Of a stretch of 64,000 nt of DNA, positions 35,511 through 44,246 are shown piece by piece. Every line of letters starts with the position of its first letter. The stretch's first letter is position 1. The DNA lies in the NCBI GenBank assembly GCA_026416815.1, contig JAOAEJ010000046.1, positions 51,665 to 115,664 on the forward strand. The letters are read 5' to 3'. Origin of the DNA: Clostridia bacterium. GTDB lineage: Bacteria; Bacillota; Clostridia; Acetivibrionales; DSM-2933. The notes under the pieces are model-generated. The model was not told where the DNA came from. It worked only from the letters and a program-made list of their open reading frames with translations, and did not search any database. Both the position numbers and the translations under genes were made by a program.

Positions 35511-36923
35511 TTAATTATCCATAGGTATGCTTAAAACCTGCCCTACCGTTATGCTGTTGGGATCTTTTATGTTATTGTAATCCATAATAGTCTTATACTT
35601 AGTGGTATCATTATAGAACTTTTTGCTTATTTTCTCCAGTGAATCACCGGATTGAACCTCATACTTAGTTACTTTACCGGCTTTTGAGCCCTCTTGTTCA
35701 ACAGGCTGCTCCCCATTACTAACAGCTGAATCACTTTCGGTTTGGCTATCGGTATTTACTGCAGGTTTATCCGTTTGTTGTTGTTCACCTGCGTTGTTCT
35801 CTTGATTTTGTTCCTCATTCTGAACATCATTTTGTTCATTTGCCTGTTCCTGTTCTTTCTCTTGCTCAGCCGATTGTTCTTCAGCAGCCGCTGTTTTCTC
35901 GGTATCCTGAACTGCTGAAGCTTCCTGCTGAGTAGTAGCTTCGGAGCTAACCGTAAGTACCTCGTCCTTACTATCCCATACTATTATATATGCTGCAAAA
36001 ATTAATCCAGCAATAATAACACATGTAATTGCAGCAGCTATATAAGTCATGATATTTTCCTTGCTTTTATTGCCTAACTCCGAATTAGTGTTTCTCCTCA
36101 TTGGCTTCCTGCTCTCAATATCAGCAGGGCTATCATTGTATTGACCTGAATTTACCTGTTCAACCTTCACAACAAGCGCTGTGATATTACCTTCTACTCC
36201 CTTTTCCACCGCTGCCTTTATGAGCATATTGGAGGTATAGGAAGCGTCATATCCCAACCCAAGCAAAGCCCCTATCCTATCCTCCTCCAGAGCAGCAGTA
36301 AGTCCTCCGTTACATACAAGAAAAATATCCCCTTCCCTGAGTTCCATAGGTTCATAAATATGTACAGTACTGTTCTCATCTATTTGCTTTGATGGTCCCT
36401 TTACTTGCTCCTCGGTTATAATTCCAAGCTTAACAAGCCTCTCCACTCTTCTGCCATGAGGTGTTATACATTTGAGTTTACCCTCTCTCAGAAGATAAAC
36501 ACTGCTACTTCCTATATTTAATACTTCAAGTTTATCATTCGAAAGCACTAGCCCGGCAAAAGATGTTTCTTTATTATCATCCGTGCCTTTATTTAAATAC
36601 TTGCTATATATAAGATTGTTTGTAAGCTGTATATTTTCTGCTAATTGACTTGTCTTATATTCAAAATATGTATTGTCACTTTTTAAATCGCTGTAGAATT
36701 TATTCAACTCTTTTATTACCGAAATAGACGATTCTTCTTCTACCATTCCCTCACACACAGCAAATATATGGCTCTTGTCCCCTCTTTCTATAGAAACCTG
36801 TATAGTACCGGCTTCATGGGAAAACATACTTCTGCCGTCAAGATAAAAGTTGTCCTTATTCCGTGAACAATCCACACCGCTGCGCGATACCACGGTAGCA
36901 CTAACTTTTGTAAAATTCTCCAC
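35511..36923 (-). CDS. PP2C-like domain, membrane span and LysM protein
   Basis: 470 residues. The N-terminal 245 residues have the PP2C plan (VDCSRNKDNFYLDG; IFAVCEGMVEEESS; IGSSSVYLLREGKL; DIFLVCNGGLTAAL; NITALVV), but the metal-binding Asp of DGMGG is Glu (C-E-G-M), the second Asp (S-D-G-L) is Asn (C-N-G-G), and the Asp before N-I-T is Gly. It is therefore probably a pseudophosphatase. A membrane helix (about 293-315), a long Glu/Gln-rich linker and a C-terminal LysM domain (YEVQSGDSLEKISKKFY) follow, so the LysM would be outside. GTG start after AAGGGG. Confidence 0.82.
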   Translation of the reverse strand: MENFTKVSATVVSRSGVDCSRNKDNFYLDGRSMFSHEAGTIQVSIERGDKSHIFAVCEGMVEEESSISVIKELNKFYSDLKSDNTYFEYKTSQLAENIQLTNNLIYSKYLNKGTDDNKETSFAGLVLSNDKLEVLNIGSSSVYLLREGKLKCITPHGRRVERLVKLGIITEEQVKGPSKQIDENSTVHIYEPMELREGDIFLVCNGGLTAALEEDRIGALLGLGYDASYTSNMLIKAAVEKGVEGNITALVVKVEQVNSGQYNDSPADIESRKPMRRNTNSELGNKSKENIMTYIAAAITCVIIAGLIFAAYIIVWDSKDEVLTVSSEATTQQEASAVQDTEKTAAAEEQSAEQEKEQEQANEQNDVQNEEQNQENNAGEQQQTDKPAVNTDSQTESDSAVSNGEQPVEQEGSKAGKVTKYEVQSGDSLEKISKKFYNDTTKYKTIMDYNNIKDPNSITVGQVLSIPMDN

Positions 36924-37108
36924 AAAAAATTCCCCTTCATGTCATTATTTTTAGTTTTTCTCCAGCAACTTACCTTTATCAACATTATATATACATAATA
37001 TCATACGCAAATTTACTATTCAACCGTAAGCAAAGCCTCCAAATTGGACAAGGTACTTTTTTTCTGCTATTATGAAAAGTACATTAGTGAAAAGGAGAAT
37101 TATTATTT

Positions 37109-37858
37109 ATGAGCGAAAAGAAAGTATTGGCAACTGTAGCACAAAAAGCTATTACCAGTGATGATGTTGAAGCACTTTTAAGGAATCTCAATCCTCAAAT
37201 GTCTGCTCAATTTAACTCCCCTGAAGGCAGGAGTGAGCTTTTAAAAGAACTGGTAAACCAAGAGCTGTTCTACTTAGATGCCATAGAAAATAAAATTGAT
37301 TCAGAAGAAGAATTCAAATCTGAATTTGAAATGGTAAAATCAAATTTTATAAAGCAGTATGCTCTTAATAAGCTTATGAAAAATATAAAGGTTGATGAGG
37401 TTGATGCTAAGGCCTTCTATCACCAAAATACAGCTCAGTTTAATAGTCCTGAAAGCGTAAAGGCAAGCCATATCCTCGTAAAGGACGAAAGTACTATCGA
37501 AGAGGTTTTAACTGAATTAAACAGCGGAAAATCCTTTGAACAAGCTGCTGAAAAGTATTCAACATGCCCTTCAAAATCCCGCGGCGGAGACCTTGGCTTC
37601 TTTACAAGAGGTCAAATGGTTCCGGAATTCGAAGATGCTGCTTTTAGCATGCAGCCCGGAGAAGTAAGCAGCCCTGTAAAAACACAATTCGGGTATCACT
37701 TAATCAAGGTGTCCGACAAGAAGGCAGCAGACACTATACCTTATGAGCAGGTAAAGGGTCAGATTATGCAGCAGCTCCAATCAATGAAACAGCAGGAAAC
37801 TTACTTCAACAAGGCTAATGAACTTAGAAGCAAGTACGAAGTAAAAATGAATGTGTAA
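37109..37858 (+). CDS. PpiC-type peptidyl-prolyl isomerase
   Basis: A parvulin-family folding enzyme of 249 residues without a signal peptide, so probably cytoplasmic, unlike lipoprotein PrsA. The N-terminal SurA-like part (1-115) holds helical chaperone segments; the parvulin domain (about 116-215) shows ASHILVKDE, then YSTCPSKSRGGDLGFFTRGQMVPEFEDAAF and FGYHLIKV, all family hallmarks. GGAG lies nine to ten bases before ATG. Monocistronic with a strong terminator. It may help spore or stress protein folding; the substrate is unknown. Confidence 0.9.
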   Translation: MSEKKVLATVAQKAITSDDVEALLRNLNPQMSAQFNSPEGRSELLKELVNQELFYLDAIENKIDSEEEFKSEFEMVKSNFIKQYALNKLMKNIKVDEVDAKAFYHQNTAQFNSPESVKASHILVKDESTIEEVLTELNSGKSFEQAAEKYSTCPSKSRGGDLGFFTRGQMVPEFEDAAFSMQPGEVSSPVKTQFGYHLIKVSDKKAADTIPYEQVKGQIMQQLQSMKQQETYFNKANELRSKYEVKMNV

Positions 37859-37883
37859 TACGCAACTTTTAGGATAATACCCT

Positions 37884-37925
37884 ATAACAATAAAAAGCAG
37901 CTTGAGGGCTGCTTTTTATTGTTAT
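37884..37925. terminator. Convergent terminator between ppiC and fabI
   Basis: ATAACAATAAAAAGCAGC/GCTGCTTTTTATTGTTAT with a six-base loop; serves both convergent genes. Confidence 0.88.
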
Positions 37926-37932
37926 AGCAATT

Positions 37933-38700
37933 TTATATTCCCATGATATTAATTCCACTGTCAACATACATAATATCACCCGCAACACCACTGGATAAAT
38001 CGCTTAGATAGAAGATCGCTGCTCCTCCAATATCAGCCTGATTAATACCTCTTCTCAAAGGCGCCTTGGTGTCAACAGCCTCCTTTATATTACCGAAATC
38101 TTTTACACCCTTTGCAGACATAGTCTTTATGGAGCCTGCTGATATAGCATTCACCCTTATTCCTAGAGGCCCAAGATCCGACGCTAGATACCTAACACTC
38201 GCTTCAAGAGCTGCCTTTGCAACGCCCATTACATTATAGCCTGGGAATACTTTTTCCGATCCCATATAAGTGAGAGTTATAATACTTCCGCCTTCAGTCA
38301 TGAGCTCTTTAGCCCTTCTACTTACCGCTACAAGTGAATATGCACTTACGTCCATAGCGTGGGCAAATCCTTCTCTTGAAGTATTCACAAACTCAGTCTT
38401 CATATCTTCACTTTTTGCATGTGCAATGGCATGAACTACTCCATGGATTACACCATACTTTTCTTTCAAAGTAACAAAAAGCTTATCAATATCCTCATCA
38501 CAGGTTATATCACATATAAAAGCTGCGGCATTAAGCGATTCTGCAAGCTTCTCTACGCCTTCTTTTTCTCTTTCACCTAGGTATGTAAATATCAAATTTG
38601 CACCTTGCTCATGGGCTGCCTTTGCAATTCCCCACGCAATGCTCCACTTGTTTCTAACGCCCATAATTACTATATTTCTATTTGATAGTAAGGATGCCAT
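37933..38700 (-). CDS. fabI: Enoyl-[acyl-carrier-protein] reductase (NADH)
   Basis: FabI reduces trans-2-enoyl-ACP in each round of type II fatty acid synthesis. The 255-residue short-chain dehydrogenase fold has the FabI nucleotide motif GVRNKWSIAWGIA, the H-A-I-A-H-A segment, and the catalytic Tyr-x6-Lys as YNVMGVAK near residue 157. ATG 38698-38700 is used: AAGGGAG lies nine bases upstream, while the longer frame to 38754 has no site. It is not next to other fab genes; fabH is at 60528-61523. Confidence 0.95.
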   Translation of the reverse strand: MASLLSNRNIVIMGVRNKWSIAWGIAKAAHEQGANLIFTYLGEREKEGVEKLAESLNAAAFICDITCDEDIDKLFVTLKEKYGVIHGVVHAIAHAKSEDMKTEFVNTSREGFAHAMDVSAYSLVAVSRRAKELMTEGGSIITLTYMGSEKVFPGYNVMGVAKAALEASVRYLASDLGPLGIRVNAISAGSIKTMSAKGVKDFGNIKEAVDTKAPLRRGINQADIGGAAIFYLSDLSSGVAGDIMYVDSGINIMGI

Positions 38701-38869
38701 GTTCAATTTCTCCCTTCTATATTTCTTGTATAATTTTATTATCTGTACATCCAAACGTCAAATTTTTTATCACCAGGTAATAACACCTGTTACTACTTCA
38801 ATTTATACGCCATTCGCTTATTCTAGTGCCATAGGTTTTCCATCAAAAAACAAAACTACGGCTCAAAAC

Positions 38870-38900
38870 AAGCGGGGATAGATGACCTATCCCCGCTTTT
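38870..38900 (-). terminator. Terminator of the DUF948-like gene
   Basis: AAGCGGGGATAG-ATGAC-CTATCCCCGCTT is a strong stem; the minus strand continues with GTTTT. Confidence 0.82.
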
Positions 38901-38918
38901 ATGTACAATACTATATAG

Positions 38919-39266
38919 TTATTTAGAGGTAAACTTACCGACTATAACCTGGACAACAGCACCTATAATTTTTATGGTATCTATAATACCTTCACTTACG
39001 GTTTCTTCAACCGTCTCAACGATATTACTCGCCTTGTCGACATTCTCCTTGACACAAGCTGTAGTATCGTTTACGTTATTCATGATTTCAGGCAGTACTG
39101 TCATTGTCTTGTTAATATTTTCGGCGTTTGTCTCTATTACCTTGCGTGCTTGCTTTATCACCTTGTTCAGGTTATACAAAGCGATAGCCAGAAATACACC
39201 CACAACCACAATAAGGCAAAAGATAATAAAATATGCAATATCACTGATTTGGACTGTAAAACTCAT
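38919..39266 (-). CDS. DUF948-like membrane protein
   Basis: 115 residues with one N-terminal membrane helix (about 10-30, DIAYFIIFCLIVVVGVFLAI) followed by a long heptad-like helical region (I-E-T-N-A-E-N-I-N-K-T-M-T-V-L-P) and a second weaker hydrophobic end. The layout and the N-K-V-x-x-Q-A-R-K-V motif match DUF948-type proteins, often paired with YtxH proteins in stress-related loci, as here. ATG at 39264-39266 follows AGAGAGG at six bases. Function unknown. Confidence 0.65.
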   Translation of the reverse strand: MSFTVQISDIAYFIIFCLIVVVGVFLAIALYNLNKVIKQARKVIETNAENINKTMTVLPEIMNNVNDTTACVKENVDKASNIVETVEETVSEGIIDTIKIIGAVVQVIVGKFTSK

Positions 39267-39380
39267 TTTATACCTCTCTACCGGCCTAAACAAGTTTGAA
39301 AACCCCAGCAGACCGATTTACAGGCTACTGTACCTCGTTTTCATTTTCATTTGTGCCACTTGGTTCAGTTTTTCGATAAA

Positions 39381-39698
39381 TTACTTATCCTCTTCAACTG
39401 TGTTTTCTGAGCAGCATGCACTTTCTTCACAGCAGCATTTTCCTTCTTTTTTGTTTACTATTTCGGCTACCTTTTCCTTAGCTTCCTTGATAGTTTCTTT
39501 TACTGTTTCAACTGCATCCTTTGCGCCTTTTGCGATATCTTCCCTTGTTTCCTTACCTGCTTTAGGAGCCAACAAAACCCCTGCAGCCACACCTACAGCT
39601 GTACCTATACCGGCACCTATTGCCACGTTCTTTGCTGTTCTTTTTCTTGCAGCTTTCTTATTTTCCTTTTTGTGTGCAAGTAAATCCTTTATTAACAT
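39381..39698 (-). CDS. YtxH-domain protein with Cys-rich tail
   Basis: 105 residues. Residues 24-48 form the Gly/Ala-rich hydrophobic helix of YtxH proteins (G-A-G-I-G-T-A-V-G-V-A-A-G-V-L-L-A-P-K-A-G-K-E-T-R), followed by an amphipathic Lys/Glu helix. An unusual extra is the C-terminal cysteine cluster (C-C-C-E-E-S-A-C-C-S), which could bind metal or form disulfides. GGGGG-type site before ATG. It is upstream of the DUF948-like gene (115 bp gap) on the same strand. Confidence 0.8.
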   Translation of the reverse strand: MLIKDLLAHKKENKKAARKRTAKNVAIGAGIGTAVGVAAGVLLAPKAGKETREDIAKGAKDAVETVKETIKEAKEKVAEIVNKKEGKCCCEESACCSENTVEEDK

Positions 39699-39893
39699 TT
39701 TAAAGCACCCCCGATTTTTTATTAATATTTACCCAAATTTTTCTTATTTATTTATTATACGACTTTTTCTATAAAATTCAAAGGTATAATACTTAAATTT
39801 TACTAAATCAAATTTGGGTATGATGTTTTACCGCTATTTTAGTATATTCCCATAGGGCTATAAATGAAACTTATTAAACATCTACAGCAATGA

Positions 39894-40931
39894 CTATTTT
39901 TCGTGGATACTGGTAACATTCTTTATCAATAGGGTCCTGGTACCGTCAGCGTTGGTTACTATCTCAAACCTTTCCCTGTCGCTATAGGTTTCGTATTCCA
40001 TCACAATCTCAATACCTGTTTCTGTTTTAAGCTTTATCCTGTTGAGCTTCTTATCAACCCATTCCCTATCTACTTGAAATTTCTCCTCGGTAAAGCCCTT
40101 TTCCTTCATGCTCTGTACATAATCCTCGTGGAGATATTGCCTGTCCTCAAAGGCCTCTCTAGAAAATGACTCCAGGTCAATTTCCTCCTCTTGGCGAATA
40201 GCGCTGTTTACATGACCGCGCAGGGATTCAGCGAAGCTTTCACCCTCCTTCGCCTTATTTCGTATCCATGTCTCGGTTTCCTGCTTAAAAAGCTTTGTAT
40301 AAGCCTTACTATCCATTATAAGCTCGGCACCAAGGAAGGTTTGCAGAAAAAACTGTGCTACTGGCTCTTCGCTGTTTTTGCTGTTTATCTGGTTGTCCAG
40401 CACTATTAGTTCATAGTCTGAGGCCTCAAGGCTCCCCCTTACAAAAGCACACTTCTGTATCTTCTGGGTCGGACCGGGAAGGCTTATTTCCTGCTTTCGG
40501 ATGGTTATCTTGAACTTTTCCTCAACCATCTCAATATCATGTATAAAAGACGTATTATAGTCCATTTTCAGTATGGCAATGAGGCTTCCGCTTTCATCCT
40601 CATAAAGACATACAATCAGATCAGTGGAAGAAATGCTGCTGTTGGTCTTCATGGCTTTGAAAAGCTGACGGGCAATATCTCTCGACCCCTCCAGGAAATA
40701 TTCCTCATCATTCGCCATTCTAAAGCACACTTCTTGTATGATATTTCGACCCTCTTTAAACTTGGCCTTTCTAGCTTCATCATCAGCAGCAGACCTTGTA
40801 ATATGCTTTTCCAGAAACGTGTATATATCATCGTTTATATCCAATTCAAACTCATTTAGCAGGGGCTCGCTGGCTTCCCTATCCAGAACGTGTATAACTG
40901 CTTTTTTAATTGTTAATGACAAATTTGTCAA
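39894..40931 (-). CDS. Nucleoid-associated protein, NdpA/YejK family
   Basis: 345 residues, the usual size of the 37-kDa nucleoid-associated protein family first described in Escherichia coli. The N-terminal A-V-I-H-V-L-D-R and the C-terminal KTETGIEIVMEYE, followed by a strand with I-V-T-N-A-D-G-T-R-T-L-L-I-K-N, are the conserved parts. The TTG at 40929-40931 overlaps the stop of the upstream small frame by three bases (TTGA); a second TTG three codons on is better spaced from GGCGGG. Precise role in Firmicutes unknown. Confidence 0.78.
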   Translation of the reverse strand: MTNLSLTIKKAVIHVLDREASEPLLNEFELDINDDIYTFLEKHITRSAADDEARKAKFKEGRNIIQEVCFRMANDEEYFLEGSRDIARQLFKAMKTNSSISSTDLIVCLYEDESGSLIAILKMDYNTSFIHDIEMVEEKFKITIRKQEISLPGPTQKIQKCAFVRGSLEASDYELIVLDNQINSKNSEEPVAQFFLQTFLGAELIMDSKAYTKLFKQETETWIRNKAKEGESFAESLRGHVNSAIRQEEEIDLESFSREAFEDRQYLHEDYVQSMKEKGFTEEKFQVDREWVDKKLNRIKLKTETGIEIVMEYETYSDRERFEIVTNADGTRTLLIKNVTSIHEK

Positions 40932-41080
40932 CCCGCCTTTTCATTTTTTTCTTTTAGAGCCTTCTCCAAAGCCTTAGCCAGCTGATCCGGACAGGAGGCT
41001 CCTCTTCCGCCGCAATCAACACCTTTTAGTTCTTTTATTGCCTCACTACAAATTAATGTTATGTCATTTATAATCCCCAT
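40928..41080 (-). CDS. Small protein upstream of and overlapping the NdpA-like gene (50 aa)
   Basis: A 50-codon frame whose TGA overlaps the NdpA-like TTG start, the arrangement of translational coupling. The product (M-G-I-I-N-D-I-T-L-I-C-S-E-A-I-K) has two cysteines in a G-V-D-C-G-G-R-G-A-S-C-P-D-Q stretch and a basic helical tail. The upstream ribosome binding site is weak (AAGGTG 16 bases away), so the start is uncertain; the coupling and amino-acid make-up argue for a real gene. No family recognised. Confidence 0.45.
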   Translation of the reverse strand: MGIINDITLICSEAIKELKGVDCGGRGASCPDQLAKALEKALKEKNEKAG

Positions 41081-41350
41081 GTCAAGAACATGCAGGCACC
41101 TTAAATTTCCTTAAAAAATTTCCAAGGTCTGTGCCACTTTTTATTGTCCATTATGGAGTAATCTGGTACACTATTTTATGTGCAGTTACGACGAACTATT
41201 TTGTTCTGGAATTTACTGTACATTTTGTCTGCTTCACAATTAATAAATACAAGCAGTGCTTCAAAGAATCTACCTTCGAAGCATTAATACTACATAAATA
41301 ATAAATCTGGCTGCAAACCACTGCCAGACTTTAACTAATAGGAGGCTATC

Positions 41351-42793
41351 ATGGAAAATTTGAAGGTTCTTTTTGCGTCCTCTGAGGTAATACCTTTTGT
41401 TAAAACAGGGGGATTGGCTGATGTAGCCGGCTCACTGCCCAAGGCCTTAAAAAAACTGGGAGCCGATATCAGGATTGTAATGCCCAAATATAGCAGTATA
41501 CCTTACGACCTAGCTTATAAAATGCAGTTTTTGGGTAACATATACGTAAATATTGGCTGGAGGTCTCAGTACTGCGGAATCCTAAAACTTGAGCATAATG
41601 GGATAACCATATACTTTATCGATAATGAATACTACTTTAGAAGGGAATATATTTACGGGCACTTTGATCAAGCGGAGCAGTTTGCCTTTTTCAGCAGGGC
41701 TGTTATCGACATGCTTCCCCATATCGATTTTAAGCCCGATATAATCCATTGCAACGATTGGCAGACAGCTCCAGTAAGTGTACTTCTCAAGGCACAATAT
41801 CAGCAACACGATTTTTATAAAGATATAAAAACCGTCTTTACTATACATAATCTTAAGTATCAAGGCGTATTCCCCAAAGAAACCCTTTGGAGCCTTCTCG
41901 GATTGGACTGGGAGCATTTCACCGCCGATAGAATAGAATTTCACGATCACATAAATTATCTAAAAGCAGGCTTGGCTTACTCCGATGTCATAAACACAGT
42001 AAGTAAGACCTATGCAGAAGAAATTAAACACGACTACTTCGGTGAAAATTTAAGCGGTATGATAAGAAACCGTTCGACAGATTTGTACGGTATAGTAAAC
42101 GGAATTGACTATGAGGAAAACAATCCTTCCAACGATAAAAGGCTTTTTGCAAACTATAATGCAGACCACCTGGAAGGCAAATATGAAAACAAACGCAAGC
42201 TGCAAGAGACCCTTGGTCTTCCCGTCAGAGACGATGTGCCTGTCATAGGCATAATATCAAGACTGGTTGACCAAAAAGGCTTTGACCTGATTGAAGGCGT
42301 GCTTCACGACATACTCCACATGGACGTACAGCTTGTGATACTGGGCACTGGAGAATACAGGTATGAAGAAATGTTCAGGTATGCTCAATCCAGCTACCAT
42401 AACAAGGTATCGGCAAACATAAAGTATGACTCTACCCTTGCCCAAAGAATATATGCAGGGTCGGACATGTTCCTAATGCCTTCTCTTTTTGAACCCTGCG
42501 GTTTGAGTCAATTATTTAGCTTAAGGTACGGCACTATACCCATTGTCAGAGAAACCGGGGGCCTAAACGATACTGTGCAATCCTACAATGAATTTACAGG
42601 AGAAGGCAATGGCTTTAGTTTCTCAAATTACAACGCTCATGATATGCTTTATACTATAAAGCGAGCAATCAGCTTCTACTATAATAAGGATGTGTGGACA
42701 AGACTTATACGTAAAGGAATGAATCAGGACTTCAGCTGGGGAAAATCAGCCCAAGAATATATGGACCTATATAGAAAGGTATTGACCAAGTAG
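41351..42793 (+). CDS. glgA: Glycogen synthase (ADP-glucose)
   Basis: GlgA extends alpha-1,4-glucan with ADP-glucose. 480 residues, normal length for a GT5 enzyme, with the N-terminal K-T-G-G-L motif (Lys18-Leu22) that binds the nucleotide sugar phosphate, and the C-terminal PSLFEPCGLSQLFSLRYGT donor-site block with the E-x7-E-type catalytic region. GGAGG sits five bases before ATG. A terminator follows. No other glg gene is in the window. Confidence 0.95.
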   Translation: MENLKVLFASSEVIPFVKTGGLADVAGSLPKALKKLGADIRIVMPKYSSIPYDLAYKMQFLGNIYVNIGWRSQYCGILKLEHNGITIYFIDNEYYFRREYIYGHFDQAEQFAFFSRAVIDMLPHIDFKPDIIHCNDWQTAPVSVLLKAQYQQHDFYKDIKTVFTIHNLKYQGVFPKETLWSLLGLDWEHFTADRIEFHDHINYLKAGLAYSDVINTVSKTYAEEIKHDYFGENLSGMIRNRSTDLYGIVNGIDYEENNPSNDKRLFANYNADHLEGKYENKRKLQETLGLPVRDDVPVIGIISRLVDQKGFDLIEGVLHDILHMDVQLVILGTGEYRYEEMFRYAQSSYHNKVSANIKYDSTLAQRIYAGSDMFLMPSLFEPCGLSQLFSLRYGTIPIVRETGGLNDTVQSYNEFTGEGNGFSFSNYNAHDMLYTIKRAISFYYNKDVWTRLIRKGMNQDFSWGKSAQEYMDLYRKVLTK

Positions 42794-42806
42794 AATAAAA
42801 AGTTTG

Positions 42807-42844
42807 AAAGCAAGCAACCGAACAAATTCGATTGCTTGCTTTTA
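42807..42844. terminator. Convergent terminator between glgA and cobO
   Basis: AAAGCAAGCAA/TTGCTTGCTTT with a 14-base loop and T-rich ends on both strands. Confidence 0.82.
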
Positions 42845-42849
42845 CTTTT

Positions 42850-43377
42850 CTAGCTTTCAATACCCTCTCTTGCAGGTATCCCTTTATTAAAGGGGTGTTT
42901 GACAGCTTTTATTTCCGAAACATAGTCCGCAAGCTCAGTAAGCTCATCCGGTGCATTTCTACCGGTCATCACTACCTCAAGACTACCCGGTTTATTTTTA
43001 ATTAAATCCGCTACATCCTTTACATCAACTAATCCTGTAGACATAGCCCCCATTATTTCATCAAGAATAAGCAAATCCCATTTACCGCTTTGAGCAGCCT
43101 CCACGGCAGAGTTGAACAATTCGTTGGAGTTCTTTTTTACCTCCTGCAGTTCTTCCTCGCTCATATTCCATGTAAATTTCTTTACTTCCTTACCTCGTCG
43201 CAATTCAAATTCCGGAGAAAGCTTCTCTATAGTCTTCATTTCCCCCGATTGGGAACCTTTTAGGAATTGAAACATTATAACCTTGAATCCTCTTCCATAA
43301 GCTCTTATACCAAGTCCTAGAGCCGCAGTAGTTTTGCCTTTACCGTCCCCGGTATAAATATGTACCAAACCCTTCAT
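42850..43377 (-). CDS. cobO: Cob(I)yrinic acid a,c-diamide adenosyltransferase
   Basis: CobO (BtuR/CobA type) transfers the 5'-deoxyadenosyl group from ATP to cob(I)alamin or its precursors. 175 residues, with the P-loop GDGKGKT at residues 10-16 and the LILDEIMGAM Walker-B-like segment near residue 90; the end (VKHPFNKGIPAREGIE) is the family tail. ATG 43375-43377 lies seven bases after AAGG; the upstream GTG at 43383 is in the site. No other cobalamin gene is nearby, so it may serve salvage. Confidence 0.95.
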   Translation of the reverse strand: MKGLVHIYTGDGKGKTTAALGLGIRAYGRGFKVIMFQFLKGSQSGEMKTIEKLSPEFELRRGKEVKKFTWNMSEEELQEVKKNSNELFNSAVEAAQSGKWDLLILDEIMGAMSTGLVDVKDVADLIKNKPGSLEVVMTGRNAPDELTELADYVSEIKAVKHPFNKGIPAREGIES

Positions 43378-43441
43378 AAACACACCTTCTATCTTTTTAT
43401 TTATAGATAACTCTTAAACTTAGCTTTTACCATATAAAAAC

Positions 43442-43458
43442 AACCGCCCTACGCGGTT
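43442..43458 (-). terminator. Terminator between the RsbW-like gene and cobO
   Basis: AACCGC-CCTAC-GCGGTT; the minus strand continues GTTTTTATAT. Confidence 0.6.
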
Positions 43459-43474
43459 ATTTTTAATTTATGCA

Positions 43475-43603
43475 TCATTTTATATCAGACAACTTATTTA
43501 TCCTTGTAAGTTCAAACAACTCCCTTATCACACCTTGAAAGCCTGTAATTACTATACTTCCGCCATATTGCCAACCTGATTCAACCGCTTTACAAGTATA
43601 ACC
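43475..43603 (-). pseudogene. C-terminal relic of a STAS (anti-sigma antagonist) gene
   Basis: An open frame of 42 codons without a start codon reads ...GGSIVITGFQGVIRELFELT and then R-I-N-K-L-S-D-I-K, which is the end of a SpoIIAA/RsbV-type STAS domain (V-R-E-L-F-E-L-T-x-x-x-K-L). The first half of the domain is missing and the frame overlaps the 3' end of the RsbW-like gene in another frame. STAS and RsbW-type genes are normally neighbours, so this is probably the remains of a partner antagonist gene. Confidence 0.55.
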
Positions 43604-43992
43604 TCATTGCCCTTTTTATTGTACTTAACTAAATCTGCAGCATGCAACATGAGCAAAACTCCCCTACCCGATTCGTCCATAAGCGAAGAATCAGATATAT
43701 CCCTGTTTCGGAGCTTATACAGCAAATGTTCAACATTGAATCCCTCACCTGAGTCCTTAATTCTTATAATTAACCTTTTTTGCTTAATGATATCCAGCTT
43801 CAAAGTAACTGTCTGATATTTTGAGTTTATGGTTCCATGTTTAACCGCATTGTTGACAGCCTCGTTGATTGCAACCTCCATAAGGAAATAATCGTCAGGC
43901 AGAAGCTCCCTCACATACTCAATAATACAATGTCTTACACGCTTAAACCCATTATGCCCTTTAAATTTGATCTCCAGAAAATACCCCTTCAT
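43552..43992 (-). CDS. RsbW/SpoIIAB-like anti-sigma factor (HATPase)
   Basis: A GHKL-fold serine kinase of the anti-sigma type, 146 residues. The N-box is EVAINEAVNNAVKHG near residue 59, the G1 box DSGEGFN near residue 96 and the G2 box GRGVLLM near residue 120. I take ATG 43990-43992, which fits the family N-terminus; AAGGAG is 13 bases upstream, which is long. An alternative start at 44025 has no site. A STAS relic overlaps its 3' end; no sigma factor gene is adjacent, so the target is unknown. Confidence 0.8.
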   Translation of the reverse strand: MKGYFLEIKFKGHNGFKRVRHCIIEYVRELLPDDYFLMEVAINEAVNNAVKHGTINSKYQTVTLKLDIIKQKRLIIRIKDSGEGFNVEHLLYKLRNRDISDSSLMDESGRGVLLMLHAADLVKYNKKGNEVILVKRLNQVGNMAEV

Positions 43993-44246
43993 AACAGGAA
44001 TTAATCTCCTTGCTTTACTCGACATTATAATATTTTTGTTCTGCCACCACTTGGTTTTGTTATACTAACTAATTCCACTATAACCAATGAATATACTAAT
44101 ACACAAAAAATCAATACCCAAATCGGTATATTTATAAACATTTTTCTAGCTTTTATGACAATAAATAATAAATTTCTTATATTGATTCTACCATTTATTT
44201 ATCAGTATTCAACACCCAATTACATCAAATTAACAGTTAATATATT

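Noticed and set aside
38974..39774. 266-codon plus-strand frame opposite the DUF948-like and YtxH genes
   Set aside because: Antisense shadow; the minus-strand genes have ribosome binding sites and recognisable families.
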